This document shows, piece after piece, positions 1 through 10,158 of a stretch of 64,000 nucleotides of DNA (its first letter is position 1; each line of letters opens with the position of its first letter). Origin of the DNA: Promicromonospora sp042731755 (GTDB lineage Bacteria > Actinomycetota > Actinomycetes > Actinomycetales > Cellulomonadaceae); the NCBI RefSeq assembly GCF_042731755.1, contig NZ_JBHWLR010000003.1, positions 248,001 through 312,000 on the forward strand, read 5' to 3'. Both the position numbers and the translations under genes were made by a program. The notes under the pieces were generated by a model, which worked only from the letters and a program-made list of their open reading frames with translations, searched no databases and was not told the DNA's origin.

Positions 1-381
1 CAGCGTCTCGGTCTCGGTGGCCAGCTCGCGCGGCATGAAGCCGAGCTCGACGAACGGGCGCGCGCCGGTCTCCAGGATGAAGTCGAACACCTTGTCGACG
101 TAGCTGAACGTGTGCACGGGGGTGTCGAGCGGGACGGGCGGCCCGAACCCGCCGCCGTCGTCGGCGCGGTAGACGAACATGTCGTCGTGGAACAGCCCGT
201 GGAAGCGCACGAACCGCGCCCCCAGCCGCGTGACCGCCTCGCGGAAGTGGGCCTGCCAGTCGGCGCGCAGCGCCTCGTTGGCCCGTCCGGCGCCGACGCA
301 CTCGTTCCAGATGTGCCGCAGCGGGACGGCGGTGGTCGCCTCGCCGTCGATCGTCAGGCCGGGGGTCGTGTGGGTGTCCAA
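1..381 (-). CDS. GH39 family glycoside hydrolase (beta-xylosidase-like), N-terminal part
   Basis: The first 127 residues of a glycoside hydrolase; the rest runs off the left edge. The protein contains VRFHGLFHDDMFVYR followed by TFSYVDKVFDFILETG and RPFVELGFMP, the N-terminal barrel pattern of GH39 beta-xylosidases. GH39 enzymes are retaining glycosidases acting on xylosides or related sugars; the substrate here is inferred. The start is a TTG preceded by GGAGA at 4-5 nt; no ATG or GTG lies upstream in frame. It is the last visible gene of an operon with two sugar ABC permeases, so imported oligosaccharides are probably hydrolysed in the cytoplasm. No signal peptide is seen, which agrees with that. 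Confidence 0.85.
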   Translation of the reverse strand, partial: MDTHTTPGLTIDGEATTAVPLRHIWNECVGAGRANEALRADWQAHFREAVTRLGARFVRFHGLFHDDMFVYRADDGGGFGPPVPLDTPVHTFSYVDKVFDFILETGARPFVELGFMPRELATETETL

Positions 382-424
382 GGTTCTCCTTCTGTCTTTC
401 GCTTTACGTGGGGGCCTGACGGCG

Positions 425-1324
425 TCAGCCCTTGACGGCGCCGAGGCTCAGGCCGGACTGCCAGAAGCGCTGCAGCGAGATGAACGCGATGATCAGCGGG
501 ATGATCGTGAGCAGCGACGACGTGACGACGAGGTTCTGCAGCAGCTCGCCGTTCCCGGCGGTGGAGGCCAGCTTGTTCCACTGGTTGATGCCGACGGTCA
601 GCGGGTACCAGTCGGGGTCCTTGAGCATGATCAGCGGCAGGAAGTAGTTGTTCCAGATCGACACGAACGAGAACAGCAGCACGGTCACGGTCGCCGGGAC
701 GAGCATGGGCAGCGCGATCTGCCAGAAGGTGCGGAACTCCCCCGCGCCGTCGATCTTCGCGGCCTCCAGCAGCCCCGTGGGGACGGCCTCCGTGGCGAAC
801 ACCCACATGAGGTACAGCCCGAACGGGTTGAGGAACGACGGGATCAGCACCGCCCACGGCGTGTTCGTGAGGCCGAGCTGGGCGAACAGCAGGAACTGCG
901 GGATGGCCAGGGCGATGCCCGGGACCGAGATGGCGCCGAGCACCACGAACAGGAAGACCCGTTTGCCGGTGAACTCCAGCTTGGCGAGGGCGTACCCGCC
1001 GAGCGCGGCGAGGAACGTCGAGACGACCGCCCCGACGACCACGTACAGCACCGTGTTGAGCAGCCAGCGCGTGAAGATGCCGCCGTCGTAGGTGAAGACC
1101 TCGACGATGTTGTCGAACAGCGCGAAGTGCCGGCCGAACGAGAAGCCGAAGCTGGAGACGAAGTCGGCCTGGGACTTGGTGGAGTTGATCGTGAGCCAGA
1201 TCAGCGGCACCAGGCAGTAGAGGGTGAACAGCCCCGTCAGGAAGGTCAGCGTGCCGCTCTTGCGGGGGTTGGCGAGGGTGTGCAGGCGCCCGCGGCGCGG
1301 GACACCGGCAGTGGTGGTCGTCAT
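425..1324 (-). CDS. Carbohydrate ABC transporter permease, MalG type
   Basis: Inner-membrane permease of a CUT1-type sugar importer, 299 residues with about six membrane segments. The cytoplasmic EAA loop is visible as EAAKIDGAGEFRTFWQIALP near the C-terminal half, which couples to the ATPase. ATG 1324 is preferred to the in-frame GTG at 1357 because it follows GGAG at 7 nt and leaves a 16-nt gap after the upstream permease, while the longer form would overlap that gene. It lies between the MalF-type permease and the GH39 gene. Like most CUT1 systems it has no ATPase gene in the operon and probably uses a shared MsiK-type ATPase encoded elsewhere (inference). Confidence 0.93.
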   Translation of the reverse strand: MTTTTAGVPRRGRLHTLANPRKSGTLTFLTGLFTLYCLVPLIWLTINSTKSQADFVSSFGFSFGRHFALFDNIVEVFTYDGGIFTRWLLNTVLYVVVGAVVSTFLAALGGYALAKLEFTGKRVFLFVVLGAISVPGIALAIPQFLLFAQLGLTNTPWAVLIPSFLNPFGLYLMWVFATEAVPTGLLEAAKIDGAGEFRTFWQIALPMLVPATVTVLLFSFVSIWNNYFLPLIMLKDPDWYPLTVGINQWNKLASTAGNGELLQNLVVTSSLLTIIPLIIAFISLQRFWQSGLSLGAVKG

Positions 1325-1340
1325 GAGGGGTCTCCGGCTG

Positions 1341-2291
1341 CTACTGGTCGAGGGCATGGCGCATGCCCCGGATCTGGACCGCGTACGCGATGGCGATGGT
1401 GAACGCGGCCATGACGAGGGCGAGAGCGGCCGCGTAGCCCTGCTGCGAGCCCGTGAACGCGAGGTTGAACGCGTACAGGTTGGGCGTGTAGTAGGTGGTG
1501 ATGCCGCTGTTGGCCACCATCGACGGGAGGATCTGGGGCTCGTTGAAGATCTGGAACGTCCCGATGATCGAGAAGATGACGGTGATCACGAGCGAACCGC
1601 GCAACGCGGGCAGCTTGATCGCCCGGATCTTCCGGAACTCCCCCGCGCCGTCGATCGCCGCCGCCTCGTACAGCTCCTGCGGCACGGCCTTCAGGACGCT
1701 GTCGAAGATCAGCATGTTGTACCCGGTGAAGGCCCAGGTGACCATGATCCCGATCGAGATCAGCGTCGTGCTCGGCCGGAACGGGTCGATGTCGGTGCCG
1801 AGCCAGCCGTTGATGCTCCCGAAGAGCCCGTAGCGGACGCCGAGCATGAAGCCCCACATCAGGGTGGAGACGATGGCCGGCACGGCGTAGGGCAGGAAGA
1901 TGGCCACCCGCATGAACCGCATGCCGCGCAGCCGCATCGAGTCCATGGCGAGCGCCAGCACCAGGGCCAGCACGAGCATGATCGGCACCTGGATCAGCGT
2001 GAACCAGACGACGCGGGAGACGCCGTCCCAGAACTGGGCGTCGCCGAACAGCTTGGTGTAGTTGGCCAGGCCGACGAACGACGATCCGCCCACCATCCGG
2101 TCCTGGAAGAGGCTGAGGTACGCGGCGTAGGTGATCGGCACGATGAACACCAGGGCGAACAGGATGCCGAAGGGCGCCACGAACGCCCAGCCGATCTGTC
2201 GTGTGCGTCGCCGCCGGTACTGCTGCGGCTCCCCGCCGGGCAGGGGCATGCTCGACGCCGCAGGGCGTGTCAAGCGCTCCGTCGCGCTCAT
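1341..2291 (-). CDS. Carbohydrate ABC transporter permease, MalF type
   Basis: Partner permease of the MalG-type gene downstream, 316 residues. A first membrane segment follows a basic RRRRTRQIGW stretch; the EAA loop reads EAAAIDGAGEFRKIRAIKLP. The ATG start is preceded by AAAGGA. In this transporter class a solute-binding lipoprotein gene normally comes just before this permease, but here the next gene upstream is an unrelated UvrA-like ATPase, separated by a C/G homopolymer tract. The binding protein is therefore either elsewhere, downstream of the GH39 gene outside the window, or lost in assembly. Confidence 0.93.
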   Translation of the reverse strand: MSATERLTRPAASSMPLPGGEPQQYRRRRTRQIGWAFVAPFGILFALVFIVPITYAAYLSLFQDRMVGGSSFVGLANYTKLFGDAQFWDGVSRVVWFTLIQVPIMLVLALVLALAMDSMRLRGMRFMRVAIFLPYAVPAIVSTLMWGFMLGVRYGLFGSINGWLGTDIDPFRPSTTLISIGIMVTWAFTGYNMLIFDSVLKAVPQELYEAAAIDGAGEFRKIRAIKLPALRGSLVITVIFSIIGTFQIFNEPQILPSMVANSGITTYYTPNLYAFNLAFTGSQQGYAAALALVMAAFTIAIAYAVQIRGMRHALDQ

Positions 2292-2327
2292 AACTGGTCC
2301 TTTCTCGTGTGTGGGTCAGGTCGTCCG

Positions 2328-2374
2328 GCGGGGGGGGCCACCCCTCCCCCCCCCCCACCCACCCCCCCCCCCCG
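2328..2374. repeat. C/G homopolymer tract, probable unreliable sequence
   Basis: An eight-G run is followed by runs of about 12 and 13 C broken by single A or T bases, lying between the stop of the UvrA-like gene and the start of the MalF-type permease. Similar G/C runs border both N gaps in this window. It may be a real GC hairpin that terminates the UvrA-like transcript, or a badly read or joined contig end. Base-level sequence here should not be trusted. Confidence 0.7.
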
Positions 2375-2380
2375 CGCAGG

Positions 2381-4867
<2,487 letters not shown>

Positions 4868-4934
4868 GCTCGGCCTTCCGTGGCAGTGGTACCTGAGGCG
4901 GACACCAGCGCGGGCCGGGGTCCCTCGGACGGTC

Positions 4935-5035
4935 GGGTGTCGGTCAGTTCGGAGTGAGTGAGCGCGGTGTCAGTGAGCGCGGTGTGAGTCGGCTCGGTGG
5001 GAATCAGCGCGGTGTCGGGGCGGTGGGTCTCGGCC
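4935..5035. repeat. Degenerate short tandem repeats upstream of the UvrA-like gene
   Basis: Imperfect copies of a 14-15 bp unit resembling GTGAGCGCGGTGT occur several times between the UvrA-like start and the end of the VOC gene. A 68-codon frame crosses it, but its protein is only a repeat (TDTALT-like), so I read this as non-coding repeat DNA. Confidence 0.6.
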
Positions 5036-5080
5036 GCCCGGAGGTAGGCCGCCAGTCCGGGGACGCACACAGTGCGTCGC

Positions 5081-5512
5081 TCAGAGCTGCTTGATGCGGA
5101 CGGTGTTGCCCGCCGGGTCGCGGAACGCGCAGTCGCGGAACCCGTACGGCTGGTCGACCGGCTCCTGCATGACCTCGGCGCCGCTGGCCTGCACCTGCTC
5201 GAACGCCGCGTCGAGGTCGGTGGCGCCCAGGATGACGGCGGCGTAGGTGCCCTTGGCCATCATCTCGGCGACCGTGCGGCGCTCGTCCTCGGTGACACCC
5301 GGGTCGGCCCCCGGCGGCGTCAGCACGATCGAGGTGTCCGGCTGGTCCGCCGGTCCGACCGTGATCCAGCGCATGGCGCCCTGCCCGACGTCGAGAAAGA
5401 CCTCGAAACCCAGCGCGTCCCGGTAGAACGCCAGGGACGCCTCCGGGTCGGTGTGCGGCAGGAACGTCTGGTGGATCGTCAGGCCCGTGCTCTTGCTCGT
5501 CTGTGTGCTCAT
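5081..5512 (-). CDS. VOC family protein (glyoxalase/bleomycin-resistance fold)
   Basis: A single-chain VOC protein of 143 residues. It begins STGLTIHQTFLPHTDPEASLAFYRDALGFEV, the usual first beta-alpha-beta unit, and ends with FRDPAGNTVRIKQL, the usual last strand. VOC proteins bind metal or small ligands as dimers, acting as dioxygenases, isomerases or antibiotic-binding proteins; the substrate cannot be read here. ATG 5512 is preferred; longer frames upstream would run into the regulator gene. Its start lies 5 nt after the stop of the AraC-type regulator, so the pair is almost certainly cotranscribed and translationally coupled. Confidence 0.9.
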   Translation of the reverse strand: MSTQTSKSTGLTIHQTFLPHTDPEASLAFYRDALGFEVFLDVGQGAMRWITVGPADQPDTSIVLTPPGADPGVTEDERRTVAEMMAKGTYAAVILGATDLDAAFEQVQASGAEVMQEPVDQPYGFRDCAFRDPAGNTVRIKQL

Positions 5513-5517
5513 GACGA

Positions 5518-5982
5518 TCACGCTAGGTCCGGACCCGGGGGTTGCGCTTCTCGATTCCTGACGGGCCTGGTCACCTGCTTGGCGATGCACGCCGGCAGAC
5601 CCGCCGTGTCGACCTGCGCGCCCGCCAGCACCGGGTCGGCGCGGTACACGCTCGGCGGCACCCCGACCAGCTCGGTGAACCGCGTGCTGAAGGTGCCCAG
5701 CGACGAGCAGCCCACCGCGAAGCAGACCTCGGTCACGCTCAGGTCGCCCCGGCGCAGGAGCATCATGGCGCGCTCGATCCGCCGGGTCATCAGGTAGCTG
5801 TACGGCGACTCCCCGTAGGCGGCCTTGAACTGGCGCGACAGGTGCCCTGCCGACATGTGCACCCCGGCCGCGAGCGCTGCGACGTCCAGGGGCTGGGTGT
5901 ACTCGCGGTCCATGCGGTCGCGCACGCGGCGCAGGAGCGCGAGGGTGCGCAGGTGCTCGGGGTCGGCAGCGTTGCTCGTCAC
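5518..5982 (-). CDS. AraC family transcriptional regulator, DNA-binding domain only
   Basis: A 154-residue protein with two helix-turn-helix units, around residues 32-55 (LDVAALAAGVHMSAGHLSRQF) and 81-107 (LSVTEVCFAVGCSSLGTFSTRF), matching the AraC/XylS domain. There is no room for an N-terminal effector domain, so the ligand-sensing mode is unknown. A GTG start at 5982 gives the domain with a short leader; no ATG is available in frame nearby. It precedes the VOC gene by 5 nt and probably controls that operon. AraC-VOC pairs of this layout are common in actinobacteria. Confidence 0.88.
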   Translation of the reverse strand: MTSNAADPEHLRTLALLRRVRDRMDREYTQPLDVAALAAGVHMSAGHLSRQFKAAYGESPYSYLMTRRIERAMMLLRRGDLSVTEVCFAVGCSSLGTFSTRFTELVGVPPSVYRADPVLAGAQVDTAGLPACIAKQVTRPVRNREAQPPGPDLA

Positions 5983-6054
5983 GCAGGCGATGCTGCCATG
6001 CCGTGCCGCCCTGCTCGCGGCCGACAGCGCTCTTCCCGGCGTGTCAGTGGGTGA

Positions 6055-7023
6055 ATGTACGTTGACGAGATGCTTCCGCCGGCGCGAGACCTGTCGCAAC
6101 AGGATGTGTTGGATGTGTTGGCCGCGGCCCTCGAGAAGTTCGACGTGCGCCTGTCTGGTGGTGCATCGCCCGTCGACGCCCGCTCGGGTGCGGGCATCCA
6201 TCGGGTGGTGCTGACCGGTGGCGGGCTGGCGTACCTGAAGGTCACGGCGGCCGACGTCGGTCGCTCCCGCGCCGAGGCGGAGCGGGAGCTGAGGTTCTAC
6301 CGCAGCGTGGCACCTGCCGCGCCCGTGCGCACGCCTGCGCTGCTGGACGCGCTGGTCGTCGACGAGGGCGTCGCGCTGCTGCTGGAGGACGCCGGCGAAC
6401 CGCTGGACGTCGCTGCCTGGTCCCGGGACAGGTGGCGGGTGCTCGGCCGTGACCTGGCCCGGCTGCACGGCATGGCCCTGCCGGCGGGCGACTGGGGACG
6501 CCGCGACGACCTGCTGTCGGCGCTCGCGGTCCCGGATCTCGGTCAGGTCGTCGAGTTCTGGTCGCCGCATCTTCCGCGGCTCGATGACCTGCTCGACTCC
6601 CGGAGCGGGCTGCGTGACCGGCTCCGGACGGTGTCGCCGGTCTTCGTCCACGGTGACTGTCACACGGCGAACGTCGTGCACCGCACGGCCGGCGGGCAGG
6701 ACGCTCTGGTGTTCTGCGACTGGCAGGCGTCCGGCGTCGGGCGGGCGACGTCGGACCTCGCGCTGCTCAGTGTCCGGGCGACCCCGTCGGGTATCGGTGT
6801 CCCGGCCGCCCTCGTGGAGGAATACCTGGCGCAGTGTGCGCGAACGGGCGCCCCGCGGGACCCCGCCGAGCTCAGGAGGGACCTGGCGCTGGAGGAGCTC
6901 GCGATCCTGGTCTTCCAGTGGCCGCCGTACGCGGCCTACAACGGTCCGGACGGTATCGACCGGATCCGTCGGCGGGCCCGGTATCTCGCCGCCCGGTACT
7001 TCGGAGAGCGTGTCAGCGGCTGA
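6055..7023 (+). CDS. Phosphotransferase, aminoglycoside-phosphotransferase fold
   Basis: A 322-residue kinase-fold protein. The catalytic loop reads HGDCHTAN from H199 and the metal-binding aspartate sits in FCDWQ at D222, both typical of the APH/choline-kinase superfamily. YLKVTAADVGRSRAEAERELRFY supplies the lysine and helix C region. The substrate is unknown; members phosphorylate antibiotics, sugars or small alcohols. ATG 6055 was chosen; ATG 6070 is an alternative. The 3' end overlaps the end of the convergent secreted-protein gene by 11 nt. Confidence 0.88.
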   Translation: MYVDEMLPPARDLSQQDVLDVLAAALEKFDVRLSGGASPVDARSGAGIHRVVLTGGGLAYLKVTAADVGRSRAEAERELRFYRSVAPAAPVRTPALLDALVVDEGVALLLEDAGEPLDVAAWSRDRWRVLGRDLARLHGMALPAGDWGRRDDLLSALAVPDLGQVVEFWSPHLPRLDDLLDSRSGLRDRLRTVSPVFVHGDCHTANVVHRTAGGQDALVFCDWQASGVGRATSDLALLSVRATPSGIGVPAALVEEYLAQCARTGAPRDPAELRRDLALEELAILVFQWPPYAAYNGPDGIDRIRRRARYLAARYFGERVSG

Positions 7024-8266
7024 AGAACTGGAGGTAGTTGGTGTCGCCCCAGCCGTTGTCGGCGCCGTCGGCCTGGAAGTTGACGGCGACCGGGCCGCGG
7101 GCGTTGACGGCGACCTCGGGCGTCGTGCCGTAGCCGTAGGAACTGACGACGACGTCGTTGAGCGGGGTGCTGGTGCGGTCCAGCGTGACCAGCCGCAGCG
7201 TGCTCCGAGGGCAGCCGCCGCGCGCGACGACACCGAACGCGACGTAGGAGCGTCCAGCGGGTGCGATACCGACGCCGATGTTGACGAGCTCCCGGCACAG
7301 GAGGGGAACGCCTGCCGCGTAGCTCTTGGCCCACAGGGTGGTGGTGGACCCCCAGCCCTCGCCGGCGGAGGTCTGCGCGAAGTGGCGGGTGCGGACCGAG
7401 AGGTAGCGACCGTTCCGGTAGGGCCACACCACGCGGGTGTCGGTGGTGCCCGCGGCGAGCTGGGCGTCCTGCCCCACGGCGAACGCGTAGGCGGGGGTGG
7501 AGGTGGTGGTCTGCTGACGCCAGAGCTTGTCGCCCGCGGTGATCGTCTCGCGGCCCTGGCCGTCGGTCACGATGCGGGGCGCCCCGCCGGCCGGCGAGAC
7601 GGTGCCGAGGGTCTGCGGTGCGGTCCAGGTGGTGGCACCAGGGCGGAGCACGGTGCGCCGCACAGCTTGGGTGGTGGCGCCGGTGGCCTCGGCCCAGACG
7701 ACCGTCACCTTGCCGGCGTCGTTGATGGTCGCGGCGAAGTACCCGTTGTCGGGCACACCGGTGACCGGCAGGGTCGTCCAGGTCGCGCCCCGCGGGTGGA
7801 GGCCCGCCATGAGGCCGTCGGGAGCACGCCAGACGACGACGGCGTCACCGTCGGCGTTGGTGACGAAACTGGTGGCGTAGTCGAGCTCGCCGATCGTCTC
7901 CGGCGCGGCCCATTGTCCGCCGACGAACTCGCGGGACACCAGGAACGAGTCGGGCCCGGAGGAGACGGCGATCCCGTAGGCACCGGAACCGGCACGGACG
8001 CTGCCGCCGTACCCGGGGATCTCGGTCGGGGCGGGCCAGGTCCCGTTGTACGTCGAGCTCAGGCTGATCACCTCGGAACCCTCGCCCGGCACGGGGTGCG
8101 CGACGGTGTGCACCCGACCGGACTGGGAGACCGCCGCCGACCAGGCGCCACCGCTGCGCTGCGTGGGCCAGCCGGGGGCGGGGTCGCCAGGTGCGGCGTA
8201 CGCCGGCAGGGGTGTCGCCGCCAGCACCAGAGCTGCTGCCAGGGCGCCCACGATTCGTCGTCGCAT
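7013..8266 (-). CDS. Secreted beta-rich protein of unknown function
   Basis: A 417-residue exported protein. Residues 1-26 form a Sec signal peptide: MRRRIVG, a run of Ala/Leu/Val, then AYA before APGD. The mature part is a series of short repeats with W..P.tig, V-V-W and similar beta-strand patterns, as in beta-propeller or sialidase-like folds, without visible catalytic motifs. Two starts are possible: ATG 8266 (AGGAAGG about 10 nt upstream) and ATG 8290 with a longer basic leader. I do not recognise the family. Confidence 0.75.
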   Translation of the reverse strand: MRRRIVGALAAALVLAATPLPAYAAPGDPAPGWPTQRSGGAWSAAVSQSGRVHTVAHPVPGEGSEVISLSSTYNGTWPAPTEIPGYGGSVRAGSGAYGIAVSSGPDSFLVSREFVGGQWAAPETIGELDYATSFVTNADGDAVVVWRAPDGLMAGLHPRGATWTTLPVTGVPDNGYFAATINDAGKVTVVWAEATGATTQAVRRTVLRPGATTWTAPQTLGTVSPAGGAPRIVTDGQGRETITAGDKLWRQQTTTSTPAYAFAVGQDAQLAAGTTDTRVVWPYRNGRYLSVRTRHFAQTSAGEGWGSTTTLWAKSYAAGVPLLCRELVNIGVGIAPAGRSYVAFGVVARGGCPRSTLRLVTLDRTSTPLNDVVVSSYGYGTTPEVAVNARGPVAVNFQADGADNGWGDTNYLQFFSR

Positions 8267-8711
8267 CCGGGCTCGCCTTCCTCGGGGCATCGTCGTCCTG
8301 CCGGCGGTCTTCCGTGCGGTGCTCCCTGCGGTTTCCCAGCCGAGGTTAGCCCGGGCCGCTCCCGTACGGGACGGCGGGACCGGGTGAACTCGGCGGGGTT
8401 CCCCGCGTGGACCGCGGCCGGGGCAACCGCAGGAACACCACACCAGCTCCGTGGGAACACCGCAGGTAGGAGCGTCCGATCGGGAACAAATCGGGCCTCG
8501 CCGCACGTTATGGAAGCAGCAATGAGCAACTGTCCGATGTCTGTGACCCAGGGCTCTCCCCAACCCTTGACGTGCGTCGGCGCACCCCAAATTCCCTGGC
8601 TCGACATCCCGGTCCGCGAACCCGGTACAGCACCCTCTCAGGGCGCTCCCGGTGATCCTGGATCGGCTCGCGCGATGCTGCTCACCCGGCCCCCTACGTA
8701 TGGAGGACCAC
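8267..8711. other. Intergenic region of 445 bp between divergent genes
   Basis: The space between the secreted-protein gene and the P-loop kinase gene. It should hold promoters for both directions. A slightly AT-richer part lies around 8480-8620. I saw no convincing open frame with a ribosome site, no strong hairpin and no recognisable operator. Short frames that cross it lack family features. Confidence 0.4.
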
Positions 8712-9455
8712 GTGACAACACCCGCCCCACTCCTGCGTCCTGTCCCCGACTCCCCCGACCCCGCGGACGGCGCTCGCGGCCACGCCCCGGAACCCGTTCC
8801 TGACCGCGCTGTCGACCGTCCCGCCGCCGGCCCCGCCGGCCCCCTGATGATCGTCGTGGGCGGTGTCCCGGGCGCCGGCAAGAGCACCTTGCTGGCCAAC
8901 GTCGCCGCCGACGTCCCCCGCGCGGTGGTGCTCGACCCCGACCGCTACCGGCGTCGGATCGCCGCCCGCCTGCCGTCCTGGGTGCCGTACGGCGCCTACC
9001 GCTGGGTGGCGCACACCCTGCACGCCGTAGCGACCGTGCTGTACCTCCTGGCCGGGCCCCGTTCCGGCCGGCCCCTGCTGGTGCACGACACCGCCACCCG
9101 CGAGCGCCGTCGGGAGCTGCTGGGCCTGCTGGCGCGGCTGTGCGGGTGGGACCCGGTGCTGGTGGCCGTGGACGTGTCGCTGGCGGAAGCGTTGGACGGG
9201 CAGCTGGACCGGGGCCGTGTGGTGCAGCCGGACGAGTTCGTGCGGCACTGGGAGCGGTGGACGGCGCAGCGTTCGCTGCTCGCGGCGGCGGCCGGCGGGC
9301 CGCGGGGCCCGTGGTCGGCGGTGCACCTGATGGAGCGGTGCGACGCGTTCGGGCAGGTGCGGGACCTGGTGCGGCGGCGTTCGGTCGTGGTGGCGGCGAG
9401 CCGCCCGGAGCCGGCGCCGGCCGCTGCCCGGGGCGCCAACCCCTGCGCGGCCTAG
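8712..9455 (+). CDS. AAA family ATPase / P-loop kinase
   Basis: A 247-residue soluble protein with Walker A GGVPGAGKST at residues 50-59 after a proline-rich leader. It has the zeta-toxin/gluconate-kinase-like layout: P-loop, VVLDPDRYRRRI, a middle VHDTATRERRRELL segment and VAVDVSLAEALDGQL. A function as a small-molecule kinase is likely but the substrate is not evident. The GTG start is chosen because GGAGGACCAC lies directly before it; an ATG 60 nt upstream lacks a good site. Confidence 0.8.
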   Translation: MTTPAPLLRPVPDSPDPADGARGHAPEPVPDRAVDRPAAGPAGPLMIVVGGVPGAGKSTLLANVAADVPRAVVLDPDRYRRRIAARLPSWVPYGAYRWVAHTLHAVATVLYLLAGPRSGRPLLVHDTATRERRRELLGLLARLCGWDPVLVAVDVSLAEALDGQLDRGRVVQPDEFVRHWERWTAQRSLLAAAAGGPRGPWSAVHLMERCDAFGQVRDLVRRRSVVVAASRPEPAPAAARGANPCAA

Positions 9456-9468
9456 CTCATCTCAGTGC

Positions 9469-10038
9469 TCACATCCCGGTGAGCAGGGCCTCCCGGAGGC
9501 TGTCCGGCAGGTCGGGCGGGACGTCGGGCGGCACGGCGAGGGCGTGCAGGGCGCGGCTGAAGTAGTTCCGGGCGGCCGCGGCCAGCACGACGTCGACGAT
9601 CTGGCGGTCGGTGAGCCCGAGGTCCCGCAGCCGCCGGGTGTCCTGCTCGGTCAGTGCGGTCGAGTCGCGGCTGATGCGCTCGGCGAGCTCCATGGCGGTG
9701 ACCTCGAGCTCGCTGAGCCCGGCGGCGTGGTAGTCGAGGGCGATGCGTTCGAGCTGGGCGTCGTCGAACACGGTGCGGGACTTGCGCCCGTGGGCGAGGC
9801 GGCAGGCCTGCGACCGCAGGGCGCCCGCGGCGGCGAGGGTGACCAGCTCGTACAGGCGCAGGCCGATGCTCTGCGCGATCGCGCGGGTCAGGTCCTCGAA
9901 CGCGCGCTGCGCCTGCGGGTTGACGGCCATGACCCGCGTGTGGCTGGGCACGTAGCCGAGCTCGCGGAGGTCCCCGGCGTACCCCTCGGCCCAGGCGCCG
10001 GTGGCCTCGGCGGGCTCGGGCGTCCTGATGATGGTCAT
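9469..10038 (-). CDS. AhpD-like / carboxymuconolactone decarboxylase family protein
   Basis: An all-helical protein of 189 residues, with ELVTLAAAGALRSQACRLAHGRK in the position of the family's active-site helix and AARNYFSRALHAL near the end. Typical members have CXXC followed by a histidine; here the first cysteine is replaced (SQAC), leaving a single Cys before LAH. Peroxidase activity is therefore uncertain. ATG 10038 follows GGGACG at about 9 nt. It converges on the kinase gene with a 13-nt gap. Confidence 0.82.
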   Translation of the reverse strand: MTIIRTPEPAEATGAWAEGYAGDLRELGYVPSHTRVMAVNPQAQRAFEDLTRAIAQSIGLRLYELVTLAAAGALRSQACRLAHGRKSRTVFDDAQLERIALDYHAAGLSELEVTAMELAERISRDSTALTEQDTRRLRDLGLTDRQIVDVVLAAAARNYFSRALHALAVPPDVPPDLPDSLREALLTGM

Positions 10039-10095
10039 GTTCGAGCGTCCCACCGTCGTCGTCGGCCCGACAGCGGGTGGGCGGGTGAGATCGTC

Positions 10096-10158
10096 ACCCG
10101 CCCACCGGACTCGCCCACCGGACTCGCCCACCGCACCCGGGTCACCGCACCCGGGTCA
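10096..10158. repeat. Short tandem repeats between AhpD-like and LLM genes
   Basis: Units resembling GACTCGCCCACCG and CACCCGGGTCACCG are repeated two or three times just downstream of the monooxygenase gene. Confidence 0.6.

Noticed and set aside
8522..8710. Short plus-strand frame beginning ATGAGCAAC ahead of the P-loop kinase
   Set aside because: Runs into the kinase gene in another frame, has no convincing ribosome site and a Pro-rich random-looking translation.
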